Shown: positions 21,334 through 34,725 of the stretch, one piece after another
Numbering within the stretch: position 1 is the first letter of the stretch
How the letters are laid out: every line of letters starts with the position of its first letter
Assembly (NCBI GenBank): GCA_014058105.1
Contig: JACGCM010002659.1
Location: forward strand, 2,666,001 to 2,730,000
Direction of reading: 5' to 3'
Origin: Kingdonia uniflora
Lineage: Eukaryota > Streptophyta > Magnoliopsida > Ranunculales > Circaeasteraceae
DNA: 64,000 nucleotides
Notes under the pieces: model-generated
What the model was told of the DNA's origin: nothing
Databases searched by the model: none
The model's input: only the letters and a program-made list of their open reading frames with translations
Position numbers and translations under genes: made by a program

Positions 21334-22788
21334 ATAAACATTAACGAAAAGTGTGCTGATTTTTTTCACGTAATAGGGAATATAAGCCTGATTTACAAAT
21401 CCCATCCTATGTTTCCCATAGTATGTTTTTCTTATTGGTAACTTGAAATTTATATGAACATACCTCATAAGGAAAATTGGAACATTCAAAAATATTTGTG
21501 CATTTAAACACGCTCCAGCTTTGGTAATGCTTTGTAGCTTCCCAATATCCACCTCAGCTTTATATGTGCCTTGTTCTTCAACCATTATATGAACATGGGT
21601 AACTTTGTGTTCAATAATATTATCTTCTCCACTATATCATCATAAACCTGTTAACATAGTCATTAAGTCATTAATACAATTGTATAACAGTCGATTGTTA
21701 ATTGAAGACACTGCAATTCCAAATGATTTCATCAATTTAGGACAATTAGACATGCAAGACCGGTCTTTAATGCCATATTTCTTATCCATCTTTTTGCGAG
21801 CATCAATCCAAACATATGTTGGCATGTTCCATGACAATTTTTAGTTCCTACATAGGAGTATCCAGAAGCTTAGTTAGTTACACATCTTCCCCACACGATA
21901 CGGTAATCCCTTTAGTCTAAGTAAGAGAATCCCCCCCCCCCCCCCGAACGGGAGGCATCTACCAACACAATTTGAGTAATAGCATTCACATTTGATATTT
22001 TTGCTACTTTCAGATAAGTGTGGTATTCAATCCATGAGCTAAGCCTTTTAGTAATAAAATTAGAAAGAACGGTGTTCCTTATGAGGAAGTTTTTGTATGG
22101 TTTCTATCTAGTGAGGTTATCCATATCCTCTAGTAATGTGCTCAATTTCTAAAAGGGATAAAGTATTTTGTTAGGTAACCAATGCAATTAAACATCTTCG
22201 GTTCGTATACAATCCTATGAAAACATTATGACCTAGGAATTCAAGATGGTGTTAACAGGAACTGTTGAAATATGACTTCATGGGCACTATAGTTAATACG
22301 GGGTTGAAATATGACTTCATGGATATTATAGTTAATGCAATTTTTAAAGTACTAATAGACTTTGCAATGGTAAAACATCACTTTATAAGAAAAATGATAT
22401 GAAGTGTCCGTTAATAACTCTAAAACCCAAATAAAGCATGTGATTCTTAGCCCAATTAATAGGATTAGATCTATCTTTTAATTCTGAAAGTACTTAAAAG
22501 CAATACTATATTTCAACTAAAATATTTACTCTTGAGAACAAAATTTTAACCCAACAAAAACCATAAATATCCTAAGAACGAAACTAAGTTTTTAAATCCA
22601 TGAGTAAATTACAAATAAATTTAACAAAAATACTAATGAGATGCTTTTTGGCAGGGCGAAAGTGAAAGAGATCATTCTTTCATAACTTCATTCTTTTCAA
22701 AGAAAAACTACTTGGTCTGAGTAGACATTAGACCAAGTAGTTTCCAGTAAATTTACAGGAAACTTAGACCCCCGATAATAGAAATACG
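21334..22788. other. Hel-1 internal sequence, possible captured gene remnants
   Basis: Minus-strand frames at 21295-21585 and 21640-21837 (for example MSWNMPTYVWIDARKKMDKK) look protein-like but are short and broken, and I cannot name a family. A run of 15 C occurs at 21931-21945. Confidence 0.3.
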
Positions 22789-23030
22789 TAAACTTCAGTA
22801 GAAACTACAAATCTGTTTCTACCCATACAAATAGTCCATCATTGGGTTAAATGTATCAAAGTTACTCAACCCACATTTCACATATTGACTGGAAGGCTTT
22901 TGTTTCAAGGCGAATAAGATAATATCATCGGCACTTTAACAATAAACACAAATAGGATATAACAAATACAAAATGTAACCAACAATATCATACAACTGAA
23001 GAGAGATGGAGAATTACCTTAAATCGAGAA
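22789..23030. repeat. Direct repeat copy 2 within Hel-1
   Basis: Partner of 18347-18606. After the shared block the sequences diverge (aaacccgactcttctg here). Confidence 0.85.
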
Positions 23031-24214
23031 AACCCGACTCTTCTGAAATTTACAAAGATAAGAAGAGCACATTAGAACCGAATCATTTCTCCAAAATTTT
23101 GATGATCAGGAATCTAGAGACAATGAACCCTAAATCATAAAAAATGACAGAGATATATTTGTTAATAACATATGAAATTAGAACTTCTTAAATCAATTAG
23201 TTGGTTTAAATGAGCTACTTTCAATTAGTTGGTTTTTGAGAAAGAAAGCGAATATAAGAGATGTGTCTTTCGAAGAGAAGAAGTCAAACTCTCTTACAGG
23301 AAGGGTTTAAATGAGCTACTTTCATTAAGCGTATCCATTTCCTAAAATAATTATGTAATATAGGACAATTAAACACATACATCTCATGAGACAATTTGTA
23401 ATATGGGTTATGGACAATTATAAAACACATAATATTTAATTTTATTATGCAGAACCTATTATGAAAGGAGTCAGAATGTACCTTATCACTTAGTTGGTTT
23501 ATTCTATAAGCTTCTACAACGTAGATCACATGATATATGATCTATTTGTATAAAAGAATACAATACAATGTTAATTGAGATATAACTTGAGATTTGTCAG
23601 AAAACGTGGAGGAACTGAATCAATTGTGTAATATTGATCTCCATAATATTCTTTCCTTATACATGGTCACTAAATTACATTCCAAGGTTACTTCCATTGA
23701 TGGTAATGACAAAAGTATTATAATAATTTAAAACAGGGGAAGTATTAATAGACTTACCTCGTAGAATAGAAAAGATTCAAGATTAGGTGAATTTTGATGG
23801 AAGTCCATCAGTTGTGGAACAAAAACGTTGATGCAATTGAATTCTATCTTAAAATGTGTGAAATTTAAAAATGTGGATACTGAGGCTCCAACAATGACTA
23901 AAGTCTTGAGATGTCAAATTGAATTGTATTAGTAGAACAAATGAGAACAGAAATACAACATAAAAAACCATTAGTTCTTCTAACAAATTTCAAACATTTC
24001 TAGCAAAAATATATTTTCGTAGATTTGTACACAGCATAGCTTCATATGGTCACATGTATAATAAGAAAAAACATAATTAACTCGTTTGGCTTTCTTAAAA
24101 ACATTAATAGGTGAAAAAACATATACATAATCACATACATTTCATGTTTAGGAAAAAATATGTGGAGTACTTACCATTATTGAAATTTGTTGTAACTTCT
24201 TACTCATGTTTGGA
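23031..24214. other. Hel-1 sequence downstream of the helicase, no gene seen
   Basis: AT-rich sequence; no supported frames or element ends. Confidence 0.35.
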
Positions 24215-27200
24215 TTATCCTGGTAAATCAAATAACAAAATGAAACTATAAGACATAAAACATAATGAGTTTAGACATTTAGTAAATAATAAATATGTAG
24301 TAGCTGCAATTTTAAGAATAATGAAAAAACTGAGTTGATTATCATTACCTAAGTTGTTGTAAACTTCATGAAAAACTATGTTCTCTGTGAAGTTTGATGG
24401 TTCCATGTTTGAATTTTGTATCAAAATTTTCAGCCCTTCTGGCGAGGTCGCTCTTGAAACTACAACATACAACTGACCATGGCTAAAGGCAGGCCTTGGA
24501 AGGAAAACTCCAGCATTTTTCAGTGTCTGACCTTGGCTTTTATTAATAGTCATTGCAAAACACACTTTTAAAGGAAATTGGCATCGTCTCAAAATAAAGG
24601 GCCACTTTGTTTCACTGGAATACATCTCAATTCGTGGAATAAGAACCCGCTTTCCAATATGAGTACCCGTAATTATTTCACATTCTATTACTCTTTTTGC
24701 CAGATACGTTACAATCATCCTTGTACCGTTGCATAACCCTTTCGCATGATTTATATTCCTTAGGAGCATAACAGGAACACCTATTTTCAGTTTCAGTTTG
24801 TGTTGGGCAATCCAGATAGCTGAATAGTGTTGAGGAATTCCGTTGGGTAGATTATATCTTGGCTATGTATAGAGTCTGTACTTGGGCTAATTCTATCAGC
24901 ACTCAAGTATTCATGGGTAACTCCATCAATCATTGCAATTATGTGGGAGTTCACTTCTTCTACACAATCATTTGTTACTGTTAAAATACACCTATCTCTT
25001 AAGAAATCTACTTCTATAAATCTCGATTGAATATTTGGGTAAGTTGACAATACCATTTGTTGTAAGGGTGAATTGCCAGGTGTAATAAGTAATTTTTCTG
25101 GTATTTTGATCCATGTTGGATTAGTTTCTCCATTTAAAGAGTAAGTCGGCAATTTTCCGTCACCCAAATCTAACATCCATTTGCTAAAGTTCATCATGAT
25201 GGTTTTCCTTTCATTGCTCAAATTATTGTCATGTAGGCACATATTTATGTTCAAATTGAATATTCGGCAATGTCTCCATATATATGATCTATTTATAGAT
25301 GCAATTACTATTCCTTGCCTCATTCTGTGAGGGACTTCAAGTAGTATTTGTCACTACCCAATAACATAGGTTTTCCACCAAATACTTTGTTTGCAGCATC
25401 TTCAATTGTCCCACGTATTATATCTCTAAAAGATTTATCCACAGCCTCAAAAATATGTTTATGACTCATGGGAGCCTCGTCCTATATTATAAGATATGCA
25501 CATCTAACTAATTCAGCTTCTTGGCTATCATATGTAAAGTCATAGGAGGAATCTTCAGTTAATCTGATTACCGGGATTTTGAATCTTGAATGTGCAGTTC
25601 TTCCTCCCGGTAATAGTAAAGTCGTTATGCCTGAAGAAGCTACTGTTAATACAATTTTACCTTGCGAACGTAAACTTGCAATTATCGTATTGTATAGGTA
25701 AGTTTTTCCAGTACCCCCACTGCCATAAACAAAGAACACTCCTCCCAAATTACGTTTAACTGCATATAGTACTTCATAATAAATTCTTTTATGCTCCATG
25801 TTTAAACCCTTGAATAAGACTGAAAACTCGCCTTGAGTGTTGTTGTTTTTTTACCGTAGCTCTGCTCTTCTAATATTAATCTATTTCTCCTTATCGCGTA
25901 TTTTATTTGTGGGATCATTTTTTTAGAGAAATCCTTAAGTGATTTATTACATTGATTTAACAAACTCTCAATTTCAATCAAAGCATAATTTTTCAATTGC
26001 TTCTCAGTCAAAGATAATTCTTTGCTATCTGTAAGCCTCATCTCTCTTATTAATATATCTTCTGATAAATGATTTCAATTCTTCTCCCATACTCCAAAAG
26101 GATCCTTCACTTCACAAAAAAGTAGTATTGTGACAAACATATGCCTCATCATATGTCCCAAAGACCAATAACTTGCCTCCTCAATAGCTTCAATAGCTTC
26201 ATTCCACTCATTATCGTCATCTAACATTCCTAAAGATGAACATGCACTTTTAAAATCAGGGTATAGGATATCATCAATCGTTATTATTTATTCATAGCCT
26301 TTAGGCCCTTTTACTATATTCAGAAGCATACGAAGGTAGTATCTCTCACCTGATGTGGGATGTGCATTGTAAAGATGCCCTATTGAAAAATGTTTTTTCC
26401 GTGGTGCCCAAATATTTTCATTATCATGCCACACAAACTTGGTTAAGAATTTGACATAAGTAAGAGACCGAGCAGACTCATATAAAGTATTTGTATGCAT
26501 CCATTGAATAAACATGGTCTCCTTGGCAGTTGTTTTGGCTAGAACATCTTGTAAATTATCATCATCTCGAAATATAACTGATTGCTCACCTAAAAGATGG
26601 AAGGATAGTCTTTGAACAGATGACTTTCTTAGTTGAATATCAAAGTTAAAAATTCGCCAGCATGCTTCAGGCGCAGAAATATAATGGCAATCCAAATAGG
26701 TCTTGACTTCATCAACTTCCCGTATTACACATGTACCTCTTGTTTTGTTTGTTTTCATATTTTCTTCAATAACTACAGTAGCTCTATCCCTGCCTTTATT
26801 TATATATTTGAATAAGTATTTTATCGACCTTGCTTGGTTACAGAACTCGACATTGATATGAGCTTGGTACTTGACAACTAAATCAACATTGTGAGGTACC
26901 ACCCATAGATTGTTTAATGCAACTCCATTGACTATTGCACTTCGCTTATCCTTCCTTCTCCGATAAATAGGAAAACCACTATCATCTATCTTTGTCTGAA
27001 GGTTGAACTTTTTCAAGAAATTTTTTGAGCACTTCTTATTAATCATGCAAGGACATTTCGCGTTGTGCTCACCACACGGATCATACATCATAAATTGAAC
27101 TACAGACTTGTAACCAACAGGATCCTTTTTTTTATTGGGAAGTTCTGTGGATATCATTTTATCTATTTTCGAAGGTGTCTTAGGTTTGTCAGCCGGATGT

Positions 27201-28895
27201 AACCATAGCAAGATATGTGCATGTGGCAATCCTCTTTTCCGAAATTCAATTGTGTATACAGTTACATGGAAAAATAAAATGTTGCAGCTACATGTAAGGA
27301 AAAATAAAATGTTGGTAATGCTAAATATCATACTCTAAAATAAATGATAAATTAAATAATGTACCTGCAATCACTCTTCCAAAATGATTTCCTTCGCGCA
27401 CGTCTCTCATCAATTGGTCTAGTTTAATCTTGAAGGCTCTAGCTACAATATCATGCTTATCCTCTATTCTTTGTCCTGGAATAAGATCTAAGAAATGTTT
27501 TATTTCTGGCCATTTAGGATTGCATGTGATAGTCATAAAAATATTAGGCGGTCCAGCCCATCTGCATATTGTTATGGCATCCTGATAGTTTTCAACCATG
27601 TATCTAGGACCTCCTGTAAATGAAGAAGGCAATATCAGTCTTTTTCCTGTTGAAGCTAGAGTTGTGTCCCCTACGATTACAGCATCTTTCAGCCCGTTAT
27701 AAAGTTCTACTCTTAATTTACTTTGGTTATTTCTTACATAGGTCAGCCTATACTCTTCAATGCACTCATAAGCATCTACTATATACTGCTGGAACAGCCG
27801 ACCACCCCGAATTAATGTTTCTCTTTCAAGTTTTCTTTGTTGTATCCTGAATGCATAATACTCTCTTATTGTTAAGTTTTCCCTGAATTTTGGATTACGC
27901 CTTTCTTTTTGCCTATAAAGAATACCTTTTCTAAACCCATCCTCGACATAAGGGAATAAAATTGGATATTGCAATGCCATAAAACTTGGATGTAGCTCAT
28001 TTATTCTTGTCAAGCCAAAATTCTTTTGTACAACAATAACATCCCGTCCATCATTGTGTTCATACCCATCACCAACTATAACTGCGGTGATTTCGGATGA
28101 TGTTGGTATATTATATTGTCTTCCATCTTTGTGTCAAGTATTTATAAGTCGCATTCGAACCGGGAGAAATTCTTGTCGAAATCTGTCTCGTGCCATTCTA
28201 AAAACTTTGGTTAGTTCATTGTATTCATCGAGCATTTTTATCAGACCTTGTAATATCTCTCCATCAACATTCTTTTTTTCTCCTATTTTCAACATGAAAC
28301 TGCTTTTATTTGTTCCTTCGTTCTCTGTATCGTAAAAGTATAGTTGTGAAAACTTAGGTTTTTGTCCTATTTGCGGCATTAATGTTCCAATCTTATGATA
28401 GATTTGTCCATTTATTCGGAAAACATAAGGCCCTCGTCCTTGCTTGATCTCTTTATCAATATGACCACCCATAGATGTGAATGCAAACATTGAGTTGCAG
28501 ACACGGATGCTTTCTCTGAATCTTGTAGATCTTCGGCCACCTTGATAATCAAAAAGAACACGTAGAAATTTGGGACTTTCTTTTAGTAATAGAAACTCGA
28601 CTTCACCATCTTGACAACAAATAGTATATTTTGGAGAATGGGTTTCCCTCTTTTGTCCCTTATCATTCCTCTCTTCATACGATACTATTGCACCACATGA
28701 GTCACATACTTCAATAGGAAATCCAAAGTCCCATGCATGAAATACTTTTCCTAAAATATAAGATTTGCCGTTAAAAATATCATAATCTAATATAAAATCA
28801 GATTGTGGAAAGAATAAATGATACTTACTTGTAATTGAATCCTTCCCAGATTGTTGAATGTTTGTTCCTTTATTATAATAACATCGTGCCTTCAT
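24215..28895 (-). pseudogene. Helitron Rep/helicase (RepHel), inactivated
   Basis: Minus strand. From the N-terminus: 28895-28134 (conserved plant Helitron N-terminal part, KARCYYNKG ... RQEFLPVRMRLINT, in-frame TGA at 28133), 28132-27321 (Helitron-like N domain, YPILFPYVEDG ... TITCNPKWPEI), and 27270-26288 with the rolling-circle HUH motif GLPHAHILLWL and the two-tyrosine motif YLFKYINKG. A short intron probably separates FGRVIAG from VYTIEF (about 27364-27270). TAA at 26288 and TGA near 26075 follow. The Pif1-type helicase has Walker A GSGGTGKT (25799-25482), but the Walker B tryptophan codon of LII-W-DEAPM is TAG. A frameshift near 25805, another in the DFRQ motif near 25340 and one near 24780 follow. 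The final part has INKSQGQT and SHGQLYVVVSRA. Rep nicks and joins the element ends; the helicase unwinds it. Several breaks show it is dead. Confidence 0.85.
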
Positions 28896-29041
28896 CCGTT
28901 ATGTCAAAATTAATTTTTTAAGTTGACAATTTTACTTTGCTTAAGTTACGACACTCACATTTAAACATAGAAATAGGTGAAGTTAAATTTTATAATTAGA
29001 ATTCCAATAAAGCATTATAGGGAATAATAAAGAAAAGTTGT

Positions 29042-29482
29042 TTAAGTATAAGTCATCCCACCACATTCAGCTGTAAGCGAAATTGCAGATGATGAAGCTT
29101 CTTTATAACTACAGAAACGTTTCCTTTTTCCCAGGGGAGAATCTGATGGTAATAGTGTGGGGATCCATTCTTGGTTTAAAATAGGTTCACTTCCACCAAT
29201 GGTAATACATGATGAATAAAGTGGCATAGTATCAATATATCATTACTTGTTTAGTTTCATATTATAAATATGATCAAATAGTATCAAACTTATTTTGTAT
29301 AAGTTACCTGGAAGTCATTTTTAATGCATCATTTTGCTGGCGATGCTTTCTATGTGCCATTATTCTTAGAAGCCTAGCTTCCTTAGGAGTATTTACGGGT
29401 CAAATGGAAGTTGTATAGTTTTGATGCTCACATTCGCTTTTCTTTTGACGTCGATATTGCTTTGGTTGAGTTGTGGTAGACA
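29042..29482 (-). pseudogene. Leader exons of the Hel-1 protein gene
   Basis: Minus strand 29482 starts ATG with MSTTTQPKQYRRQKKSECEH, has an in-frame TGA, and continues to MAHRKHRQQNDALKMTS ahead of a donor-like GTAACT near 29308. A second frame, 29227-29042, reads MPLYSSCITIGGSEPILNQ. A basic N-terminal leader of this sort precedes many plant Helitron proteins. The splicing between the parts is inferred, not proven. Confidence 0.45.
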
Positions 29483-29940
29483 TATCCAAGAAAGATAAGC
29501 ATATGAGGTCAAGTGAATAATCATGATCAGTCTTGTCTAATTTTAACTATTTATGAGATATGAGGAAGTTCAAAAATTTTGACGTTTACCACCCATGTTA
29601 TTTGGATGTTAATTCCGATTAGATTTATTTATGCACGACATTTATAAAATAAGCAATACATGTGAAATAACTTACATTATAAGTCTTTACATTGACATAT
29701 CAATTCGAAAATCATAAACGCGAAATTGATACATATTTCCATAATATCTTTACTTTTTTTATACTTTTTATACATCAGTTTTGTGGGTTAGAATAAAAGA
29801 AATGAGAATAAGCCAAATGTAACCCATTAAGTAGATAATGATATATGGCTCAATATGTAATAAGAATAACTGAGTAAAATATAAATGTACCTTTGAGAAT
29901 AAACTGAGAACCCTTGAAGGATAAGATACAAACATGAAAT
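29483..29940. other. Hel-1 non-coding, before the tandem array
   Basis: AT-rich; no gene seen. Confidence 0.35.
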
Positions 29941-31260
29941 ATGTAGATCGAATATGATTCCAGTTCACAATAATAATTTTGTCACGTATATATGATAATG
30001 CTATAGATGTATATGTATATACTAAGATAAATTGAAAGAGAAAATTGATTCTATGTATAGATGATGCTTTAGAGATTGTATTTGCAAGATGATCCACATG
30101 ACCAAAATAATAAAGCACCTTATACGAAACTAAACTCAAAACTTAATCCACCACGAAGAAAGATGGCAACGAAAACATAGAGTAGAAAAGATAATAATCC
30201 AAAATATGTAGATCGAATATGATTACAGTTCACAATACTAATTTAGTCACGTATATATGATAATGTTATAAATGTATATGTATATACTAAGACAAATTAA
30301 GAGAGAAACTTAATTCTATGTATAGATGATGCTTTAGATATTATATTTGCAAGATGGCCCACATGACCGAAATAATAAATCCCCTTATACAAAACCAAGC
30401 TCAAGACTTAATCCACCACAAATAAAGATGGCAAAGAAAACATAAAGTAGAAAAGATAATAATGCAAAATATGTAGACCGAATATGATTACAATAATATG
30501 TACATCGAGTATGATTACAGTTCATAATACTAATTTGGTCACGTATATATGATAATGCTATAGATGTATATGTATATACTAAGACAAATTAAGAGAGAAA
30601 ATTGATTATATGTATAGATGATGTTTTAGATATTTTATTTGCAAAATGGCCCACATGACCAAAATAATAAAACCCCTTATACGAAACCAAACTCAAGACT
30701 TAATCCACCACGAAGAAAGATGGAAAAAAAAACATAAAGTAGAAAAGATAATAATGCAAAATATGTAGACCGAATATGATTACAATAATATATAGATCGA
30801 GTATGATTACTGTTCACAATACTAATTTGGTCACGTATTTATAACAATGTCATAGATCATGTATATGAATATAATAAGGCAAATTAAGAGAAAAATTGAT
30901 TCTATGTATAGATGATGCTTTAGTGATTGTATTTTCAAGATGGCCAACATGACCAAAATAATAAAACCCCTGATACGAAACCAAAATCAAGACTAAATCC
31001 ACCACGAAGAAAGATGGCAAATAAAACATAGAGAAGAAAAGATAATAATGAAAAATATGAAGACCGAATATGATTATAATTCACAATACTAATTTAGTCA
31101 TGTATATATGATGATATTATGGATGTCTATGTATATATACTAAGACAAAGTGAGAGAGAAAACTGATTATATCTATAAATGATGTTGTAGAGATTACATT
31201 TGCAAGATGATCTACATGATCAAAATATTAAAGTTCTAAATATGAAACCAAACTCAAGCA
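29941..31260. repeat. 265-294-bp tandem repeat inside Hel-1, about five units
   Basis: Units can be anchored on atgtaga-cgaatatgatta at 29941, 30206, 30471, 30763 and 31057. Periods are 265, 265, 292 and 294; the longer units carry an internal duplication of the anchor (aatatgtacatcgagtatg). Each unit contains gtcacgtatatatgataatg and a conserved cacatgaccaaaataataaa block. No coding. Confidence 0.85.
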
Positions 31261-32460
31261 ATCACGAAGAGATATGGCTAACACATCATAAAATCAGTCA
31301 ACCCTTATAACATAGTGAATGTATGATAATGAGAGCAAGACGAATGTAACAATTCCATGGGAAAAAATCAATTTTAATAAAATACAGTCCTCAAAATATC
31401 CAATAAAATATATCATTTCATTTCTATAACAGTAAAAAAGATACTAATGCAAAATATGCAGACCAAATATGATTACGGTATTGCGAAGAAATCATAGTGT
31501 AAGTCAACCCTTATAATCGAATTTTAGTAACTGTATGATATTGCGAAGAAATCACGAATAGAGATGGCTAAGACATCATAGAATCAGTCAACCCTTATAG
31601 CAGAGTGAATGTATAATAATGAAAACAATACGAATATGACAATTCCATGGGAAAAAAATATATTTCAATAAAATACAGTCCTCAAAATATCCAATAAAAT
31701 ATATCATTTCATTGCTATAACAGTAAAAAAAATATACTAATGCAAAATATGTAAACCGAATATGATTACGGTATTGCGAATAAATCATAGTGTAAGTCAA
31801 CCCTTATAATAGAATGACAGTGACTATATGATATTGAGAGCAAGACAAATGTGACAATTCCATGGGAAAAAATCTATTTCAATAAAATACAATACTCAAA
31901 ATATCCAATAAAACATATCATTTCATGTTACTTCATCTCATAAGTACTAATTTTAAGCAAACTGTGATAATGATGATATCTTTAGATAGGCAAAATTTTA
32001 AATTTTATAAATATGTTTAAGAAATTACAAATAAGTATTGATATGGAACATATCATTTTAATTAGTACAAATTTTGTTTGTAAGTATTGATATGTTTACC
32101 CTATCAAAATTTTAAGCAAAATTTTTGCTAACTGTATTTTAAGTAAAAATGATACTAATGCAAAATATGTAGATCGAATATGATCACGGTATTGCAAAGA
32201 AATCATAGTGTAAGTCAAGCCTTATAATATAATGACAGTGACTATATGATATTAAAATCAAGGCGAATGTAATAATTCCATGGGAAAAAAATGTAATTTA
32301 GTAAAATACAGTCTTCAAAAACATCCAATAAAATATATTATCCGAATATGATCACGGTATTGCGAAGAAATTATAGTGTAAGTCAACCTCTATAACATAA
32401 CGACAGTGATTGTACCAATAAAACATAACATATTATTTCAATTGCTATAAAAGTAGGAAA
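31260..32460. repeat. Second tandem repeat family inside Hel-1
   Basis: Units contain aaatcatagtgtaagtcaac, caattccatgggaaaaaat, aaaatacagtcctcaaaata and tccaataaaatatatcattt, repeated about four times with drift and partial units. It follows directly on the first array and shares its tgcaaaatatgtagaccg linker. Confidence 0.8.
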
Positions 32461-33066
32461 TATACTAATGCTTTGTAAGTTAAAACTAACTCTTCATCAT
32501 ACATACCATTAAGTAACTCTAGCAACAATGAGATCAGAATTGCAGAATCCATAAATTTCAGATAGATAGATTATACATACTATTAGAATTTCATAATATG
32601 CAGTCGGATGCGGAGGCGAAGAAAGAAATCACAAATCACAAATCACAAAAGAAATGAAGGCGTAGTTCAATTGCAATCAGAGGTCGAGGAAGAAATAATA
32701 AATCGCAAGAGCAATTGAGGCGTTTGAAGTATTTGGATTCTAGAATTAGAGAAGAAAGATCATGTTCAATTGAAGCAGGCGTATTACAATTACTGTTCTT
32801 GAGAGAGAGAGCAAGAGATGCCAAAGAATGAGAGACAAAAGATCTTGTTCTTGCGATTGATGTAGGCGTAGTTGATTTGATGTTCTTGAGAGATAAAGAA
32901 AGTAAGAGAGAGAGTAAGAGTAATAGACGCGACTTTAGATGAAAGAGAAAGTAAGAGATGCATAACCAAAAAATAGGGTGTTCAAATGTTGATGTGTCAT
33001 TCATTCAGGTATGCCACGTGGCGAAACATGGTTTAATTCTACAGTGATTCTGCTATTATATGTTTA
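32461..33066 (-). other. Hel-1 5' leader region
   Basis: It contains two related blocks (ttgatgttcttgagagataa and ttactgttcttgagagagag) and a leucine/serine-rich minus-strand frame (32636-33004) that I treat as low-complexity. The Helitron 5' terminal motifs are gccacgtggc at 33013-33022 and attctacag at 33036-33044. Position 33066 is where Hel-2 begins. Confidence 0.5.
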
Positions 33067-33097
33067 CTAGTAGCACGAAGCCCGTGCTCGCACGGGC
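33067..33097 (-). terminator. 3' terminal hairpin and CTAG end of Hel-2
   Basis: Plus strand 33080-33097 reads gcccgtgctcgcacgggc, a perfect 7-bp stem with a 4-base centre. CTAG is at 33067-33070, nine bases away, and A (T on the minus strand) follows. This is the standard Helitron 3' signal. Confidence 0.85.
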
Positions 33098-33229
33098 GGA
33101 ACATGATTAAGATGAATATTAAAGATTTATTTTTTTGATAGCAGCATTATTTGTCTCCCTTGTTTTTGCCCAAATATTGCATGTCATTTTTTGTGTGTCG
33201 ATACTTATATATACATTCTGAAATAAACA

Positions 33230-33586
33230 TGAATCATAGAAGTAGTAAATACATAGATAATGACAACTAACATTGTAGTAGGAATAAATCAATACATATT
33301 TTGACATTTGTTTTTCCAACAAATGTTATGTCCTTGAAGCAAGAATATGATTTGGTGCCTTTCTGCCAGTTGAAATTCTTTCGGTATGCTTTTGATTACG
33401 AATTCGTTGATTGTATTCTGATAATGACATTTCTTTTTTATAATATCTTTTGGGTTTATATAGGCTTTGAAGAGGATAACTTAGAAAATCCTGCCTATTA
33501 GTTTGAACTGATCCGAAACTTGAAGCCCATTTGTTGCGTGTTTTTTTGTTTGGACCATGTGAAATTATAATGCAGATAGAGCACAT
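33230..33586 (-). pseudogene. Duplicated small ORF with H3-tail-like peptide, copy 1
   Basis: The minus-strand frame 33586-33326 ends ...KKEMSLSEYNQRIRNQ, then KHTERISTGRKAP (33391-33353), then NHILASRT and a stop. The thirteen-residue part matches histone H3 residues 4-16 (KQTARKSTGGKAP) at 9 positions. The same ending occurs in copy 2 (35860-36093). The 5' parts of the two frames differ. The whole block from about 33230, including 3' flanking sequence, is duplicated. Function unknown; it may be a captured exon. Confidence 0.4.
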
Positions 33587-34434
33587 GATTCATTGTTAGT
33601 ACTTGCTACTATATCTATATTGCAGTTGGTGCATTTCATGTTTGAGAGGGAGATAATGATTGAGTATTTCTCTCTATTTTTTGTAGTGGGTAGTGACAGT
33701 AGGATAAATTGAATTAAGTGATCATCTGTTTATGAAAATCCCAAGTGATCATCTATTCTCTTTATTCCTCGCCACTATAAGAATATAGATATTGTTATTT
33801 ATTAGCGTATTAGTATTACTATGTTTGAAATAATCTCCATTTACTAATTTGATTTTTTGCCGATGCTGTTATGTTCATCAACAGGGTGCTACGTCATAAA
33901 CTAAATGACTACAGTTGTATGAGATGATAAATTTTACATAATCATGTACTGATGTTTATATGCTGGAAACTTTTTGTATTCCCTATTTGCCTTTAAATAC
34001 ATCCCAATTAACGCTAATTAAGACACATGTTATGGCAACTTCTAGAATTAGATATGTCATGCTTGCAAGTAGAGGACTGTTGGTGTATAGAAAGCATGTT
34101 TATAAAAGATTAAGTACTTGAGCTTAAATCTTAGTTAGGAAAACAAAAATTCATATTGAATGTAGTTTATATGTGTTGAAGAAAACATTGTGATACATAG
34201 CTGATCAACTTTGATGCACCACATTCTATATAGAAATGTTAATTGCGTCCCTCTCCATTCCAAAAATTATGACAATACCCTTCCACATGACATGTATTCA
34301 CACAATCATATATAAGCTTTTATAAGCTAAATCTTAATCCCCTTAAACTTAATTTTAGTAAATTTATATTGGTGTTCACTTGGATTCCCTTAGTCCTAAG
34401 AATTGTTTCCAAAATAGAAAAAATAAATAAATAA
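33587..34434. other. Hel-2 internal, no gene seen
   Basis: AT-rich; no supported frames. Confidence 0.35.
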
Positions 34435-34725
34435 ATTACTACCGAAAGAAACAGGATGAATGTGCAATGGATTATAATTGTTCTCATGTCGCATTTCTTA
34501 CAATGATGGATTAAGAATAGGCCATGATCAATCTTGATGCTTTTAACAATGTACAGAAAGAAGTTAATAAGTATATAAAATTACTACCGAAAGAACAGGA
34601 TGAATGTGCAATGGATCATAATTATTCTCATGTCGCATTTCTTGCAATGATGGACTAAGAATAGGCCATGATCAATCTTGATGCTTTTAACAACGTACAT
34701 GATAAAAGTTAATAAGTATATAAGA
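34435..34725. repeat. 145-bp tandem duplication in Hel-2
   Basis: Two units start attactaccgaaagaa at 34435 and 34580. They are about 95% alike by eye. Confidence 0.85.

Noticed and set aside
21931..21945. Run of 15 C as a functional site
   Set aside because: A simple homopolymer with no surrounding structure; may also be of uncertain length in the assembly.
32636..33004. 122-codon Leu/Ser-rich frame
   Set aside because: It lies in the low-complexity leader next to the Helitron 5' end and is built from two related DNA blocks.
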